Source of the DNA: Acinetobacter guerrae
GTDB taxonomy: Bacteria > Pseudomonadota > Gammaproteobacteria > Pseudomonadales > Moraxellaceae
Reading direction: 5' to 3'
Assembly: GCF_009372255.1 (NCBI RefSeq)
Contig: NZ_LXGN01000045.1
Span: 264,912 to 328,911, forward strand
DNA length: 64,000 nt
Shown here piece after piece: positions 27,649-38,114 of this stretch. The notes below the pieces were generated by a model. The model ran no database searches. It worked only from the letters and a program-made list of their open reading frames with translations, and was not told where the DNA came from. Numbering within the stretch: the stretch's first letter is position 1; every line of letters starts with the position of its first letter. The position numbers were made by a program, and so were the translations under genes.

Positions 27649-28953
27649 TTATACTCGGTAGAACTCTTTGACCACCTGATATAAGGCTTGTTCCATTTGA
27701 TATACAGGTTGTTGCCAACCGCTTTGTTTAACATGCTTAAGTGCATGTATTCCCATCTGTTTTAACTGTGATCTTACAGGCAATTGATATAAGGTTTGAA
27801 TAAATGTATTGACTTGACCTAATGGACTTAGCCAACCACTCACCCCGTGCTCTACATACTGACTGGCACAAGCATAATCATAAGCCACTACAGGTAACCC
27901 ACTTGCCATTGCCTCAAGTACCACGTTACCAAAGGTTTCTACCTGACTAGCAAATACAAAGACATCAGCACTTGCATAAGCAGTTGCAAGATTCTTGCCA
28001 GTTAAACTTCCTGTAAAAACAACCTCACAATTCTCCGCCATCTGCTCGAGACGCATACGATCTGGCCCATCACCCACAATCACCAGTTTAAATTTTCGAT
28101 GCTGCATACGTTGCATTGCTGCATAACTTTGAATTAACAAATGAATTTCTTTTTCAGGTGATAAACGTCCAACATACAACATGACCGTTGTATCATCTGA
28201 TGCATCCCAACTTTCCCGTAATTTCTTACAATGATATTGTGGGGAAAATTTTTCAGTATCTACACCCCGTCCTACAATACTTAAAGGACATGTAATTCCG
28301 AAACCACGCAATGCTTTTTCAGTATCTTTGCTTGGCACACAGGTCATATCTGTGCTGTTATGAAACCAACGCAAGTAACCCTGAATTGGTTTGAGCAAAA
28401 AAGCTAAATCGAAGAAACGGCTAAAATCCTGAAAAGGTGAGTGAAAACCGCTTGATACAGGAATATTCCTGCTACGTGCTGCATGCAATGCAGTCAATCC
28501 CAACGGCCCTTCAGTAACAATATGCACCACATCTGGTGAAAATGTAGCAAGCGCTTTTGTGACTTTTAAATATTGAGGCCAACCAAACTGTAAACCAGGA
28601 TATTTAGGTAAAGTTTGTGACATCACCAAACATTCTTTATTCGGTGAAAATTCTTCACACTTTAGATTTTGATGAGGTCGAACCAGTAAAATCTTATGTC
28701 CTTGCTGCTGTAAACCCTTGCATAATTGTAACAGTGACAAAGCCACACCATTAATTTCAGGTGGCCATGTCTCGGTGACAATGGCAATTTTAAGTTTAGG
28801 ACGTACCAATTTATCCAGTTCATGCCAATCCTGACTGATTTTTGCATGTCTGTTTTTAAAGTAGAATTTAAAATTTTCAGGGAAATTTTCTTGTTTTAGC
28901 AGCGTTGTAGCGAATGAACCTTGCATACAACTATCCATTTGATTTATTTTCAT
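27649..28953 (-). CDS. Family 4 glycosyltransferase (mannosyltransferase-like)
   Basis: A 434-residue GT-B enzyme. After a roughly 50-residue lead, the Rossmann start IAIVTETWPPEINGVALSL resembles GDP-mannose-dependent lipid mannosyltransferases such as MgtA/PimB. The EX7E motif is in VETFGNVVLEAMASG. The coupled PAP2 phosphatase suggests glycolipid or cell-surface lipid synthesis. The acceptor is unknown. Confidence 0.82.
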   Translation of the reverse strand: MKINQMDSCMQGSFATTLLKQENFPENFKFYFKNRHAKISQDWHELDKLVRPKLKIAIVTETWPPEINGVALSLLQLCKGLQQQGHKILLVRPHQNLKCEEFSPNKECLVMSQTLPKYPGLQFGWPQYLKVTKALATFSPDVVHIVTEGPLGLTALHAARSRNIPVSSGFHSPFQDFSRFFDLAFLLKPIQGYLRWFHNSTDMTCVPSKDTEKALRGFGITCPLSIVGRGVDTEKFSPQYHCKKLRESWDASDDTTVMLYVGRLSPEKEIHLLIQSYAAMQRMQHRKFKLVIVGDGPDRMRLEQMAENCEVVFTGSLTGKNLATAYASADVFVFASQVETFGNVVLEAMASGLPVVAYDYACASQYVEHGVSGWLSPLGQVNTFIQTLYQLPVRSQLKQMGIHALKHVKQSGWQQPVYQMEQALYQVVKEFYRV

Positions 28954-29016
28954 AGCTCAAATATTAGACAATCGTTTTTACATTTTGATGATACCCAGAT
29001 GACAGTTTTTTGACAT

Positions 29017-29045
29017 AAAAAAAGCATATCGAAATATGCTTTTTT
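29017..29045 (-). terminator. Terminator after prc
   Basis: AAAAAGCATAT and ATATGCTTTTT pair around a CGAA tetraloop with A/T tracts on both sides. It is 20 bases downstream of the prc stop. Confidence 0.88.
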
Positions 29046-29064
29046 GTTGCTTACTCAAAGAGAA

Positions 29065-31254
29065 TCAATGCTTCTGTGCTTTGGCATAATCTAATAATAC
29101 ATTCGCCGCTTCATTCACAAAAGTTTCTTCTTCAGGTAAAGGTGGACGCGCATTGATCTTCATTTTGGCACGAGATTCGCTCAATGCATCTAGTGATGCT
29201 TGATAACTCTCCCAATTACTAAAAGGTTTTAAGCCTGTCGCTGCACGACGTTGATTTTCTGCATCAAGGGTTTGTTTTTCAAGCCCTAAAATTTCCGCTT
29301 TACGCTGATCAATATCTAAAACAATACGTTTTTGATCTTTGGTTTTATCAGCAATCGCACGTCGTGCCTCAAGATATTTAAATTGAGGATCGACTGCAAC
29401 ACGAGCTTTAGATTCTTCAGACAGTTTTTCTACATAAGGCTGAATTGAACCTTCCCGCTTAAACGGAGCAGTTGGAATGGTATCCCACTTCAATGCATTT
29501 TTAGCTTTACGCTCACCAAACTCCTCATCATAAATATCGACCAGTTTGATGTCTGGAATAACGCCTTTATTTTGAGTACTTCCACCTGTAATACGATAGA
29601 ACTTACGTTGAGTTAACGTCGCCTGACCATGTGCCAAGGTATCTAATTGAACCTGCGCTGTACCCTTACCTGTCGTGGTACTTCCAATCACGATTCCACG
29701 CTCATAATCCTGAATGGCAGCGGAGTAGATTTCACTCGCAGAAGCTGAAGCCAGATTTACTAAAATTGCCAATGGGCCTGCGTAAGTTTGTGCGCCGCCA
29801 TCGTTATCTTCAAACACACTCACATTGCCATTACCATCACGAATTTGCACGACTGGCCCAGATTTGATTACCTGTCCAAGCATACGTGCCACTTCTTCAA
29901 GTGAACCACCTGGATTATTGCGCAAATCAATAAGAATGCCATCTACTTTTTTGGCAGAAAGAGATTTTAAAGCATTGTTGGTATCTTCAGACACTGAACG
30001 ATATTCTGTTCCCGCACGGCGCGCACGATAGTTCAAATAGAACGATGGGATTTCAATCACACCAAAGGTATGTTTTTTCCCATCACGCATAACATCAATT
30101 GTACGTGAACGTACACCTGCATCTTCTTCCTGGATCACATCACGCACCAAACTTACAGTACGCGCCTGACTCATAGATGCACCTGGTCCTAGCAATTTAA
30201 TGGTGACTTTAGTTCCACGTTTGCCACGAATCAACCCGACAATCTCAGAACTAGACCAACCAATCACGTCTACCATTTTGTCGCCATCTTGAGCAACCCC
30301 AACAATGCGATCACCCGATTTGACCTGACCCGACTTACTTGCAGGACCACCTTCTACAATGGTTTCAATTTTAATATAGTCTTCATTACCGCGCTCAGGT
30401 CGAATAGAAACACCTATTCCTTCCAGTTGCAGCGTAGTCTGACGATTCAACTCCATCGCATCAATCGGTGGATAGTAATTACTGTGCGGATCGTAAGTTG
30501 CCATCATGGCGTTTAAAGTTTTATCTAACACATCATCACTTTTAACGCGACTAATACGCTCAAGCTGACGGGTATAACGTTTCGTGAGTGTTTGAACAGG
30601 TGTTAGATCTTCCGGACTGGTTAAATCCTGGCCATTCGCCAACTCTGGGTTGTCTTTCAAAGCTTTTTGTTTAGCCAGATCTTCTTCTTTACTAATGGTG
30701 AGGTTAATGAGCTGTGACACTAACATTTTACGCCAGTAATCTTGCTGTTCTGCGGTATTTTTAAAATACGTTGCCTTCTCACGATCAGTATCAATAAAAA
30801 CGTTAGGCTGATGCAGATTTTGTGGTTTTTTCAGTTCAGACAACATGTATTCATAAAAGGCACGTAAGCGTTTACGGTATTGATCATGAATCGCATACGG
30901 ACCTGTCAAATTGCCTGCTTTCAGCGCTGCGCCAAAAGTCGAGCCATATTTTGTTTTGTAGTCCTGAACCTCAGAAGCCAAAAATAAAGAATGATCAGGA
31001 TCTAGACTATCCAGATACATATCTAAAATACGATTGGAAGTATTGGCATCCAGACGCATATTTAAATAATGCTGACGATCTACCAAAGTCGCTAACTGGC
31101 GAGAAACCAGTGCTTGTTCCTGAGTCGGTTGAATGGTTTGAGAGATGGCCGCAGGTGCAGTATCAGTTGCCGCAATTGCTTCGTTTATCGCATGTGTGAA
31201 GAACAATCCACCAGTCGCGACTGCAACTGCACAAGCTATCATTTGAAGTTTCAT
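29065..31254 (-). CDS. prc: Carboxy-terminal processing (tail-specific) protease Prc
   Basis: A 729-residue periplasmic protease that trims proteins such as FtsI and lipoproteins. It has a signal peptide (about 1-28), a DUF3340-type N-terminal region, a PDZ domain (LEGIGVSIRPERG to about VTIKLLGPG) and an S41 peptidase core with the Ser/Lys dyad (ASASASEIYSAA and TTTGKGTAQ). A C-terminal DUF3340 segment completes it. Length is normal for E. coli-like Prc. Confidence 0.95.
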   Translation of the reverse strand: MKLQMIACAVAVATGGLFFTHAINEAIAATDTAPAAISQTIQPTQEQALVSRQLATLVDRQHYLNMRLDANTSNRILDMYLDSLDPDHSLFLASEVQDYKTKYGSTFGAALKAGNLTGPYAIHDQYRKRLRAFYEYMLSELKKPQNLHQPNVFIDTDREKATYFKNTAEQQDYWRKMLVSQLINLTISKEEDLAKQKALKDNPELANGQDLTSPEDLTPVQTLTKRYTRQLERISRVKSDDVLDKTLNAMMATYDPHSNYYPPIDAMELNRQTTLQLEGIGVSIRPERGNEDYIKIETIVEGGPASKSGQVKSGDRIVGVAQDGDKMVDVIGWSSSEIVGLIRGKRGTKVTIKLLGPGASMSQARTVSLVRDVIQEEDAGVRSRTIDVMRDGKKHTFGVIEIPSFYLNYRARRAGTEYRSVSEDTNNALKSLSAKKVDGILIDLRNNPGGSLEEVARMLGQVIKSGPVVQIRDGNGNVSVFEDNDGGAQTYAGPLAILVNLASASASEIYSAAIQDYERGIVIGSTTTGKGTAQVQLDTLAHGQATLTQRKFYRITGGSTQNKGVIPDIKLVDIYDEEFGERKAKNALKWDTIPTAPFKREGSIQPYVEKLSEESKARVAVDPQFKYLEARRAIADKTKDQKRIVLDIDQRKAEILGLEKQTLDAENQRRAATGLKPFSNWESYQASLDALSESRAKMKINARPPLPEEETFVNEAANVLLDYAKAQKH

Positions 31255-31448
31255 AAATTTTTAATACTTCCTTGGATTTTCCAATATTACATGCTGTGCC
31301 ATCGACCCCGAATGTCACAGATTCAACATCTTACCCAACTTAATTTGTGTATGTCGTGTAGTTTTATCATATTCTATGCTGACAGAATGTAGCAAATCAT
31401 TGCAAAATTCCGCTATTGTTTTATCCAAGAATTAGACGAGCAACCTTT

Positions 31449-32468
31449 ATGATCGGCGCTTTGATGCTAGACATTGCTGGCACAGAACTTACACAAGAAG
31501 ATATTGAACTCTTACGCACTCCGCAAGTCGGTGGCATGATTTTATTTGCACGAAATATTGAATCGCCACAACAAGTGCGTGCATTAACAGATCACATGCG
31601 CCAAATCCGTCCAGATATTTTAATTGCAGTTGATCAGGAAGGCGGGCGTGTCCAGCGTTTAAAAACAGGATTTACCTTATTACCTGCGATGGGGCGTTTT
31701 GGTGAGTTGTATCAACATCAACCAGAACAAGCGATTCAATTGGCTGAGCAATGTGGCTGGCTCATGGCAACTGAAGTTTTGGCAGTGGGCATTGATTTTA
31801 GCTTTGCACCTGTTTTGGATATCAATGACGTAAGTGATGTGATTGGTGATCGTGGTTTTGCCAAAAATACGCAGGATATTGTGCCATTAGCTGCTGCATT
31901 TATGAAAGGTATGCAACAAGCAGGTATGGCAAACACAGGCAAACATTTTCCTGGTCATGGCTCTGTGCAGGCAGACTCTCATGTTGCCGCAGCGATTGAT
32001 CATCGTAGTTATGATGAAATCTATCAAAAAGACATGCAGACGTTTATCCAATTGATGCCACAACTGGATGCACTCATGCCTGCCCATGTGATTTATGAAC
32101 AGGTCGATCCTAACCCTGCCGGTTTTTCACCATTCTGGGTTCAGGAAATTTTGCGTAAGCAGCTAGGTTTTGATGGCGTGTTATTTTCAGATGACCTGAG
32201 TATGCAAGCAGCTTGTGTTGCGGGTGGAGCAGATGCACGTTTACAAGCTGCCCTTTCAGCAGGCTGTGACATGGGATTGGTGTGCAATGACCGCTCATCG
32301 GCTTGTTTGGCACTCGATTCTATTGAACATCTAGCTTTACCACATCAGCAACGCTTGGAACGTATGCGAGGCAAGATTCCTGAATTAAAGATTGGCAATA
32401 CGCTTGAATTAGGAGACGTCTGGCAATCTCATAAGGCGCAGATCGAAAAATTCAAAGATAGCTTTTAA
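31449..32468 (+). CDS. nagZ: Beta-N-acetylhexosaminidase NagZ
   Basis: A 339-residue family 3 glycosidase that removes GlcNAc from recycled muropeptides in the cytosol. Hallmarks are VDQEGGRVQR, KHFPGHGSVQADSH (catalytic loop with the His-Asp dyad) and FSDDLSMQA. The ATG at 31449 gives the family start MIGALMLDIAG; an in-frame TTG at 31416 is not needed. It is alone on this strand. Confidence 0.95.
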   Translation: MIGALMLDIAGTELTQEDIELLRTPQVGGMILFARNIESPQQVRALTDHMRQIRPDILIAVDQEGGRVQRLKTGFTLLPAMGRFGELYQHQPEQAIQLAEQCGWLMATEVLAVGIDFSFAPVLDINDVSDVIGDRGFAKNTQDIVPLAAAFMKGMQQAGMANTGKHFPGHGSVQADSHVAAAIDHRSYDEIYQKDMQTFIQLMPQLDALMPAHVIYEQVDPNPAGFSPFWVQEILRKQLGFDGVLFSDDLSMQAACVAGGADARLQAALSAGCDMGLVCNDRSSACLALDSIEHLALPHQQRLERMRGKIPELKIGNTLELGDVWQSHKAQIEKFKDSF

Positions 32469-32499
32469 AGCATTGAAGGTTATAATAAAGTCGCTTTTA

Positions 32500-32529
32500 C
32501 ATCATGAATATACGGGTATATTCATGATG
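32500..32529. repeat. Near-perfect 30-bp palindrome upstream of methyltransferase gene
   Basis: Arms CATCATGAATATAC and GTATATTCATGATG (14 bp each) are separated by GG. No T tract follows, so it is more like a protein-binding site or an mRNA-end stem than a classical terminator. It lies 31 bp after nagZ and 46 bp before the methyltransferase ATG. Confidence 0.85.
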
Positions 32530-32575
32530 GCTAAAATTATGCATGGATGATAAATAAAATAACAGGCTCAGGAAT

Positions 32576-33433
32576 ATGACCCAACCGCTTTCAAAACATC
32601 GACATATCTCTTTTACCGCTCACTACACAGGTTATATCTGGTATCAAATGGGGATCTCACATCAAGTATTTGCTACCAAAAAGGGAAAGTCCTTAGCTGC
32701 GCTGGTTCACCCTCTGGAAAGTTGGGCAGAAAAATATGTCGGCGGCAGTATGCGAAGTACTCTCAAACAACGACATACCTTACTGGATGATCAGCTTAAA
32801 ACGCTAATTGAGCAACATCCTCAGTTACAGATACTCGAAATAGCCAGTGGTCTTTCACCGCGAGGTTGGTGGTTTAGACAACACTATCCAGAGATCACTT
32901 ACCGTGAACTAGATTTACCAGACATGGCACAAACCAAACAGGCTGCATTGCAGCAAATCGAAGCAAATGCACCCGAAATGCTGTCTGTTGATTTATTTAC
33001 CGAAGAATTTAAACAAGCGTTTGACTTATTTAACCCCTCCCACCCTCTCGTGGTGATAAGTGAAGGGCTGATTAATTATTTTGATAAACCTTTATTAGCT
33101 CAATTAATTCAGTCAATTGCTGAATATGGTAAGCCATTTAAGGAACTACATTATCTCACAGACTTGTACCCTGAACCTGTCAAAAACAAGTTGGCAAATA
33201 TTATCTGGAGTAGCAGCAAACTTCTAAAATGGATGTCTCGCAGCGCCTTTAGCTTTCACTTTACTACGCCAGCCGATGTTAAAACTTTTTTTATGGAAAA
33301 TGGTTTTGATGACGTAGAAGTCATACAACCCACACATTATTTTGACTCAGAAAACCCACACCCATCTCAAACCCATGAGCACATGGGCGATTTGGTCTGG
33401 ACAATCCATGCCAGCCATAAGAAACAGCGTTAA
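32576..33433 (+). CDS. Class I SAM-dependent methyltransferase, LCM/PPM-like
   Basis: A 285-residue protein resembling the leucine carboxyl methyltransferase-like group often annotated in bacteria. The SAM-binding strand is LQILEIASGLSPRGWWF, with the acidic YRELDLPDM strand next and a VVISEGLINYFDK motif typical of the family. The substrate is unknown. The preceding palindrome may regulate it. Confidence 0.72.
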   Translation: MTQPLSKHRHISFTAHYTGYIWYQMGISHQVFATKKGKSLAALVHPLESWAEKYVGGSMRSTLKQRHTLLDDQLKTLIEQHPQLQILEIASGLSPRGWWFRQHYPEITYRELDLPDMAQTKQAALQQIEANAPEMLSVDLFTEEFKQAFDLFNPSHPLVVISEGLINYFDKPLLAQLIQSIAEYGKPFKELHYLTDLYPEPVKNKLANIIWSSSKLLKWMSRSAFSFHFTTPADVKTFFMENGFDDVEVIQPTHYFDSENPHPSQTHEHMGDLVWTIHASHKKQR

Positions 33434-33463
33434 AACCGATGTATTACTCTACATTTTTGCAAT

Positions 33464-33492
33464 AAAAAACAGCGTTTAAAACGCTGTTTTTT
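33464..33492. terminator. Bidirectional terminator
   Basis: AAAAAACAGCGTTT and AAACGCTGTTTTTT form a self-complementary stem between the converging methyltransferase and hydrolase genes. Confidence 0.88.
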
Positions 33493-33542
33493 ATCCCCAA
33501 ATAACGCGGCAAGATATGGCTTCTCAGATATCTTTAATCGCG

Positions 33543-34877
33543 TTACACCACCTCAGCGTACTGAAGTTGATGTTCTTTTTGTCGCGCCACATAGCGCAGC
33601 AAACGATCTGCAACCGCAAAACTACCATGCTTAAAGATCGCCCTTACTCCAGATGACTCCACCTGAAATATCAAACATTCAATACTAAACACACCTTCTT
33701 CATCTTCTAGATGTAAAGCCAAGTCTCGCGGATAACTTTCAACGCGGCTGGCTTCACTCGACCGATCTAATTGCAACAATACACCAAAGAAACTTAAATC
33801 ACTAATGGTGACATTGAACTGCTCAGGCAAATAACGGTGCGTCAGTTGCGTATGTGGTTGCATGACTTCTATACGTTCTTCACCACGACGATCCATATTT
33901 TTCATTTGTTCACGTGTCATGGTAATAATTCCATCCAGACCATGAATCGATTCACCATTTAAATAGGTTGCAAACAAATGCATCGTTTCTTTACGGCGCT
34001 GAAGTTGTGGAACATGATCCGCATTGGCGATCAAAGCAAACTGCATATCAGGACATTGCAAAGCAAAATTTGCATTTTCAAAAGGCAAGGTAAAACTATC
34101 ATACTGTCCAGCAGCAACTAAGGTTTTGCACTGCGGAATTGGAACATCTTTTAAGCGCAATAAACGATTACAGTTGATTTCATAACGTAAACGCTCAGTT
34201 TTGGTAAATTCAGCCATTTGCCGAAAAAACAAACGTCTGGCGGTTGGTGACATACGTGTTTTATCCATTTTGGCATGATTCACCAAATACAAAATCACCG
34301 CTTGACCAAATTCTTCCATTCGGTCTTCCTGCATCAACTTCAGTGATTCATCCAGAATCATACGCCAACTTTTACGGGTCTTTTGCATCACACCCATTAG
34401 AACCATACGGTCAACCAACTCAGGTCGCTGATGCGCAAAAGAAGAAGCAACCACTGAACCAAGTGACATCCCCATCATGGAAACTTTTGAAATACCCACA
34501 ATATCTAGCCATTCCCCTAGCATTTTGGATAAATCAGACAATTCAAGCGTTCCCGCAGAAACACCATTATCCCGATTGGTGATTTGCTGATTCGCACCCA
34601 TTGAAGGCAAATCAATTAAGATCACTGGTCCACAGGCGAAAAGTTGCTCTACACAATATTTATAAGAGTTGAAGTTTTGAAAAGCGCCACCAACAATCAC
34701 TATCGGTGTTTGATGAATTGTACGTACATCAGCCATAGCCATGTATTCTACTTTCCATCCATCAATCCACGTTTCGCGAGCAGATTGTTTAAAAATATCT
34801 TTATGATAAAGATCAAAGAAACCAAAAGGTGAACCTGCTTGGTGAAGATCCGCGTCCATCTGGATAATGGAATTCAT
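33543..34877 (-). CDS. Alpha/beta hydrolase fused to a C-terminal PilZ domain
   Basis: A 444-residue two-domain protein. The alpha/beta-hydrolase part (about 55-310) has the nucleophile elbow GMSLG with Ser138, the loop LIDLPSMGANQ and a late His in NADHVPQL. From about residue 327 a PilZ-like domain follows, with the c-di-GMP signature RxxxR (Arg331, Arg335) and DxSxxG (Asp360, Ser362, Gly365) followed by strands. The natural reading is a hydrolase gated by c-di-GMP. Substrate and ligand binding are untested. Confidence 0.82.
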   Translation of the reverse strand: MNSIIQMDADLHQAGSPFGFFDLYHKDIFKQSARETWIDGWKVEYMAMADVRTIHQTPIVIVGGAFQNFNSYKYCVEQLFACGPVILIDLPSMGANQQITNRDNGVSAGTLELSDLSKMLGEWLDIVGISKVSMMGMSLGSVVASSFAHQRPELVDRMVLMGVMQKTRKSWRMILDESLKLMQEDRMEEFGQAVILYLVNHAKMDKTRMSPTARRLFFRQMAEFTKTERLRYEINCNRLLRLKDVPIPQCKTLVAAGQYDSFTLPFENANFALQCPDMQFALIANADHVPQLQRRKETMHLFATYLNGESIHGLDGIITMTREQMKNMDRRGEERIEVMQPHTQLTHRYLPEQFNVTISDLSFFGVLLQLDRSSEASRVESYPRDLALHLEDEEGVFSIECLIFQVESSGVRAIFKHGSFAVADRLLRYVARQKEHQLQYAEVV

Positions 34878-35218
34878 TTCCTGCCTCCTGCCTGCGTTGT
34901 TTTTTATCTATGCAAGCTCCGTTCCATGCGACACAACGGCTATGTATCCTTACTCAATTTTTTTGTATAACGTCAATAGCCTTATTGTTTCATTCTATAC
35001 AGATGTGACTTTTTTAAGCAACATGTTTCATGACCGCTCATCTATTTTCGAGATTATTCCAGTTTCAAAATATTTAAAGCCACCATAACAATTTCACACT
35101 TTTTTATAAAATAACTCATTTGCTCAAAGTTACAGCACGATGATGACTATACCAATCTGGTGAGAGCCTGTTACTATGCACTTGTACCTTTATGAATTTT
35201 TAACCGATCAAGACTGCT
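34878..35218. other. Intergenic region between divergent hydrolase-PilZ gene and proA
   Basis: A 341-bp AT-rich gap that must hold promoters for both flanking genes. I see no convincing -35/-10 pair, RNA gene or long repeat. A small open frame inside it (34867-35088, plus) has no family resemblance and starts inside the hydrolase gene. Confidence 0.5.
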
Positions 35219-36484
35219 ATGCACGATTCAATTGAACAATATATGCAAACAGTAGGTCAAAATGCGCGTCAGGCCTCCCGCCTGCTTGCTAGCGCATCGA
35301 CCTTAGTCAAAAACAATGCGCTTTCAGCCATTTTTACTGCGCTAGAAGATCGTCAACCGCAAATTTTAGCGGCAAATGCGATCGACATGAAAAAAGCGCA
35401 TGATAACAATCTGGATAGTGCTCTACTTGATCGTTTAGAACTTAACCCCACACGCTTTAAAGGCATGTTACAGGGCTTAAAAGATGTGATTGCGCTTAAA
35501 GATCCTATCGGTGAAATTACCGATATGTCCTATCGCCCAACTGGCATTCAACTGGGAAAAATGCGTGTTCCTTTAGGTGTCGTTGGCATGATTTATGAGT
35601 CACGCCCAAATGTAACACTAGAAGCCGCTTCTCTTGCGCTTAAATCTGGCAATGCGATTATTTTACGTGGTGGATCAGAAGCACTTGAATCCAATAAAGC
35701 CATTGCGGAAGCTATTCAACACGGCCTTAAAAAAGCAGGCCTACCTGAACATGCTGTTCAAGTCATCACAACTTCTGATCGTGCAGCAGTAGGTCAGCTC
35801 ATTACCATGAGCGAATATGTCGATGTGATTATCCCACGTGGCGGTAAAAGCTTAATTGAACGAATTACCAATGAAGCACGCATTCCTGTCATTAAACATC
35901 TTGATGGAAATTGTCACGTTTTTGTTGAGGCTGAAGCAGACCTACATAAAGCTCTGCCAATTGCTCTTAATGCCAAGACTCATCGTTATGGTGTATGTAA
36001 TGCCATGGAAACGTTGTTGGTCGATGAAAATATTGCAGAAGAGTTTCTCCCACGTATTGCTGAACTTTACGCTGAAAAACATGTAGAACTTCGTGGCTGT
36101 GATCAAACACGCCGAATACTTGGTGAAAGTGTCAAAGTAGCAACTGAAGAAGACTGGTATACCGAATATTTAGCACCAATTCTTGCAGTTAAAGTGGTCA
36201 CAGGAATTGATGAAGCAATCACACATATCAATCAATACGGCTCACACCATACCGATGCCATCGTGACTGAAAACTATTCACTGGTTCGCAAGTTTTTAGC
36301 TGAAGTAGATTCAAGTTCAGTCATAATCAATGCATCTACCCGTTTTGCGGATGGTTTTGAATATGGCTTAGGTGCAGAAATTGGCATCTCTACCGACAAA
36401 ATCCATGCGCGAGGCCCTGTGGGTTTAGAGGGCTTAACTTCACAAAAATGGATCGTTTTTGGTGATGGGCAAATTCGCCAATAA
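35219..36484 (+). CDS. proA: Glutamate-5-semialdehyde dehydrogenase (gamma-glutamyl phosphate reductase)
   Basis: A 421-residue aldehyde-dehydrogenase-fold enzyme for the second step of proline synthesis. The catalytic Cys is in [24 protein letters not shown] and LRGGSEA are family signatures. It is not next to proB here. Confidence 0.96.
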   Translation: MHDSIEQYMQTVGQNARQASRLLASASTLVKNNALSAIFTALEDRQPQILAANAIDMKKAHDNNLDSALLDRLELNPTRFKGMLQGLKDVIALKDPIGEITDMSYRPTGIQLGKMRVPLGVVGMIYESRPNVTLEAASLALKSGNAIILRGGSEALESNKAIAEAIQHGLKKAGLPEHAVQVITTSDRAAVGQLITMSEYVDVIIPRGGKSLIERITNEARIPVIKHLDGNCHVFVEAEADLHKALPIALNAKTHRYGVCNAMETLLVDENIAEEFLPRIAELYAEKHVELRGCDQTRRILGESVKVATEEDWYTEYLAPILAVKVVTGIDEAITHINQYGSHHTDAIVTENYSLVRKFLAEVDSSSVIINASTRFADGFEYGLGAEIGISTDKIHARGPVGLEGLTSQKWIVFGDGQIRQ

Positions 36485-36870
36485 AATTTATTACCTCTGG
36501 TTTTGTCGTTAAGACGGCAGAACCAGAACTCACTTTAACTTTAAACAATTTGCTTGATTTTCCAATTAAAAATACTTTTTATTAAATAAATTGCAACATG
36601 ATCGAGCTATAAAAATAAGCCAATTAACGTTATATTCTTTTTTTAAAAAGAAAATTCAGATAGGTTGGTAATTCGTTGGTTTTAACTCATGAATGCTAGC
36701 GATAAATTAAATAATGTTCGATAGTGCTTAAGTCTAATCGGCTAAAGTCTAGCTTGGACAGAAAAACGACGCATGTTACAACATGTCACATTGATGATTA
36801 CCCTGCCATAAGCAGATAAGTAAAATCAATGCATTAGGGAAACAATTTACAACATTTTGGGTATAACACC
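36485..36870. other. Intergenic region between proA and ackA
   Basis: A 386-bp gap. A 13-bp stem with loop TAAG (36497-36526) lies just after proA. The remainder is AT-rich and presumably holds the ackA promoter and leader. I find no convincing riboswitch or RNA gene. Confidence 0.5.
36497..36526 (+). terminator. Stem-loop at the end of proA mRNA
   Basis: CTGGTTTTGTCGT pairs with ACGGCAGAACCAG (13 bp, two G-U wobbles). There is no U run after it, so it may protect the 3' end or end transcription weakly. Confidence 0.55.
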
Positions 36871-38076
36871 GTGTCTACATCTGTTTTAGTTATTAACTGT
36901 GGTTCTTCCTCTATCAAATATGCCCTGATTTCAGATCGCCGTGAAAATCGAATTTACGGTTTGGCAGAAAATCTGGGTACAGCAGAAGCTCGGATTAAAG
37001 GGATTACAGTGGGTGGCGAACCTCTTGAATTGTCCATTCCGCATGCCGACCATGAAAAAGCGCTTGAAACACTCTTGGCGCGTTTAGCTAATTATAAACC
37101 GCAAGCGATAGGACATCGTGTGGTACACGGTGGTACTTTAACCAAAGCAGAGTTACTCACCCCAGAAATTATTGAACGTATTGTTGCAGCAACGCCATTG
37201 GCACCATTGCATAATCCTGCGCATTTGGTTGGTATTGATGCCACTATGCGTCTATTCCCAGAGTTACCTCAAGTGGCCGTATTCGATACCGCATTTCATC
37301 AAAGCATGCCTGAACACGCTTATCGCTATGCATTACCTAAGTTCTTTTATACTGAACACAATGTACGTCGCTATGGTTTTCATGGCACAAGCCATGCATA
37401 TGTATCTGATCGTGCTAGTGAATTGGCGGGTCAATTTCGCCAAGGTGGTTGGTTAACTGCACATTTAGGCAATGGTAGTTCGACCTGTGCCGTGTGGAAC
37501 GGTGAGAGCCTTGATACTTCGATGGGTTTAACCCCACTTGAAGGCATTGTTATGGGAACCCGAAGTGGTGATGTTGATCCGAGCATTCATAGTTTTATTG
37601 CCAACAATCTAGGCTGGGATATCGACAAAATCGATAAAATGCTGAATAAAGAAAGTGGATTACTAGGTTTATCTAACAATCTATCAAATGACATGCGTAC
37701 GCTGATCGAAGCTTCAGAAAATGGTAATGAGGATGCGGCGCTTGCGATTGAAGTCTTTAGTTACCGTTTAGCCAAGTCATTAGCTGGTTTAAGCTGCGGT
37801 TTACCAAAAATCGATGGTCTGATTTTTACAGGTGGGATTGGCGAAAACTCAGCTTATATCCGTGAAAAAACCATGACGTATTTGCCGCATTTTGGCTTTC
37901 ATCTGGATAAACTTCAAAACGATACACTTAAACGTGGTACAGAAGGCCGTATTGATCAAGGTCATGGCCCTCAGATTTGGGTGATTCCAACCGATGAAGA
38001 AGGTCGTATTGCGAAAGAAACAGAGCAAGTGATTCAACAGTCGAAAAAAACAGCTGATATTGCAAGTTTAATTTGA
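36871..38076 (+). CDS. ackA: Acetate kinase
   Basis: A 401-residue enzyme converting acetyl phosphate and ADP to acetate and ATP. It begins with [19 protein letters not shown], the HRVVHGG loop, GTSHAYVS and [10 protein letters not shown] are family motifs. It is followed by pta 38 bp on, the usual pair. Confidence 0.96.
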   Translation: MSTSVLVINCGSSSIKYALISDRRENRIYGLAENLGTAEARIKGITVGGEPLELSIPHADHEKALETLLARLANYKPQAIGHRVVHGGTLTKAELLTPEIIERIVAATPLAPLHNPAHLVGIDATMRLFPELPQVAVFDTAFHQSMPEHAYRYALPKFFYTEHNVRRYGFHGTSHAYVSDRASELAGQFRQGGWLTAHLGNGSSTCAVWNGESLDTSMGLTPLEGIVMGTRSGDVDPSIHSFIANNLGWDIDKIDKMLNKESGLLGLSNNLSNDMRTLIEASENGNEDAALAIEVFSYRLAKSLAGLSCGLPKIDGLIFTGGIGENSAYIREKTMTYLPHFGFHLDKLQNDTLKRGTEGRIDQGHGPQIWVIPTDEEGRIAKETEQVIQQSKKTADIASLI

Positions 38077-38114
38077 GATATTTTCAAAAAATATAATGTT
38101 TATCTAAGGTCATT

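Noticed and set aside
32481..32486. TATAAT before the methyltransferase gene as a promoter
   Set aside because: No acceptable -35 is placed 16-18 bp upstream, so I do not call it.
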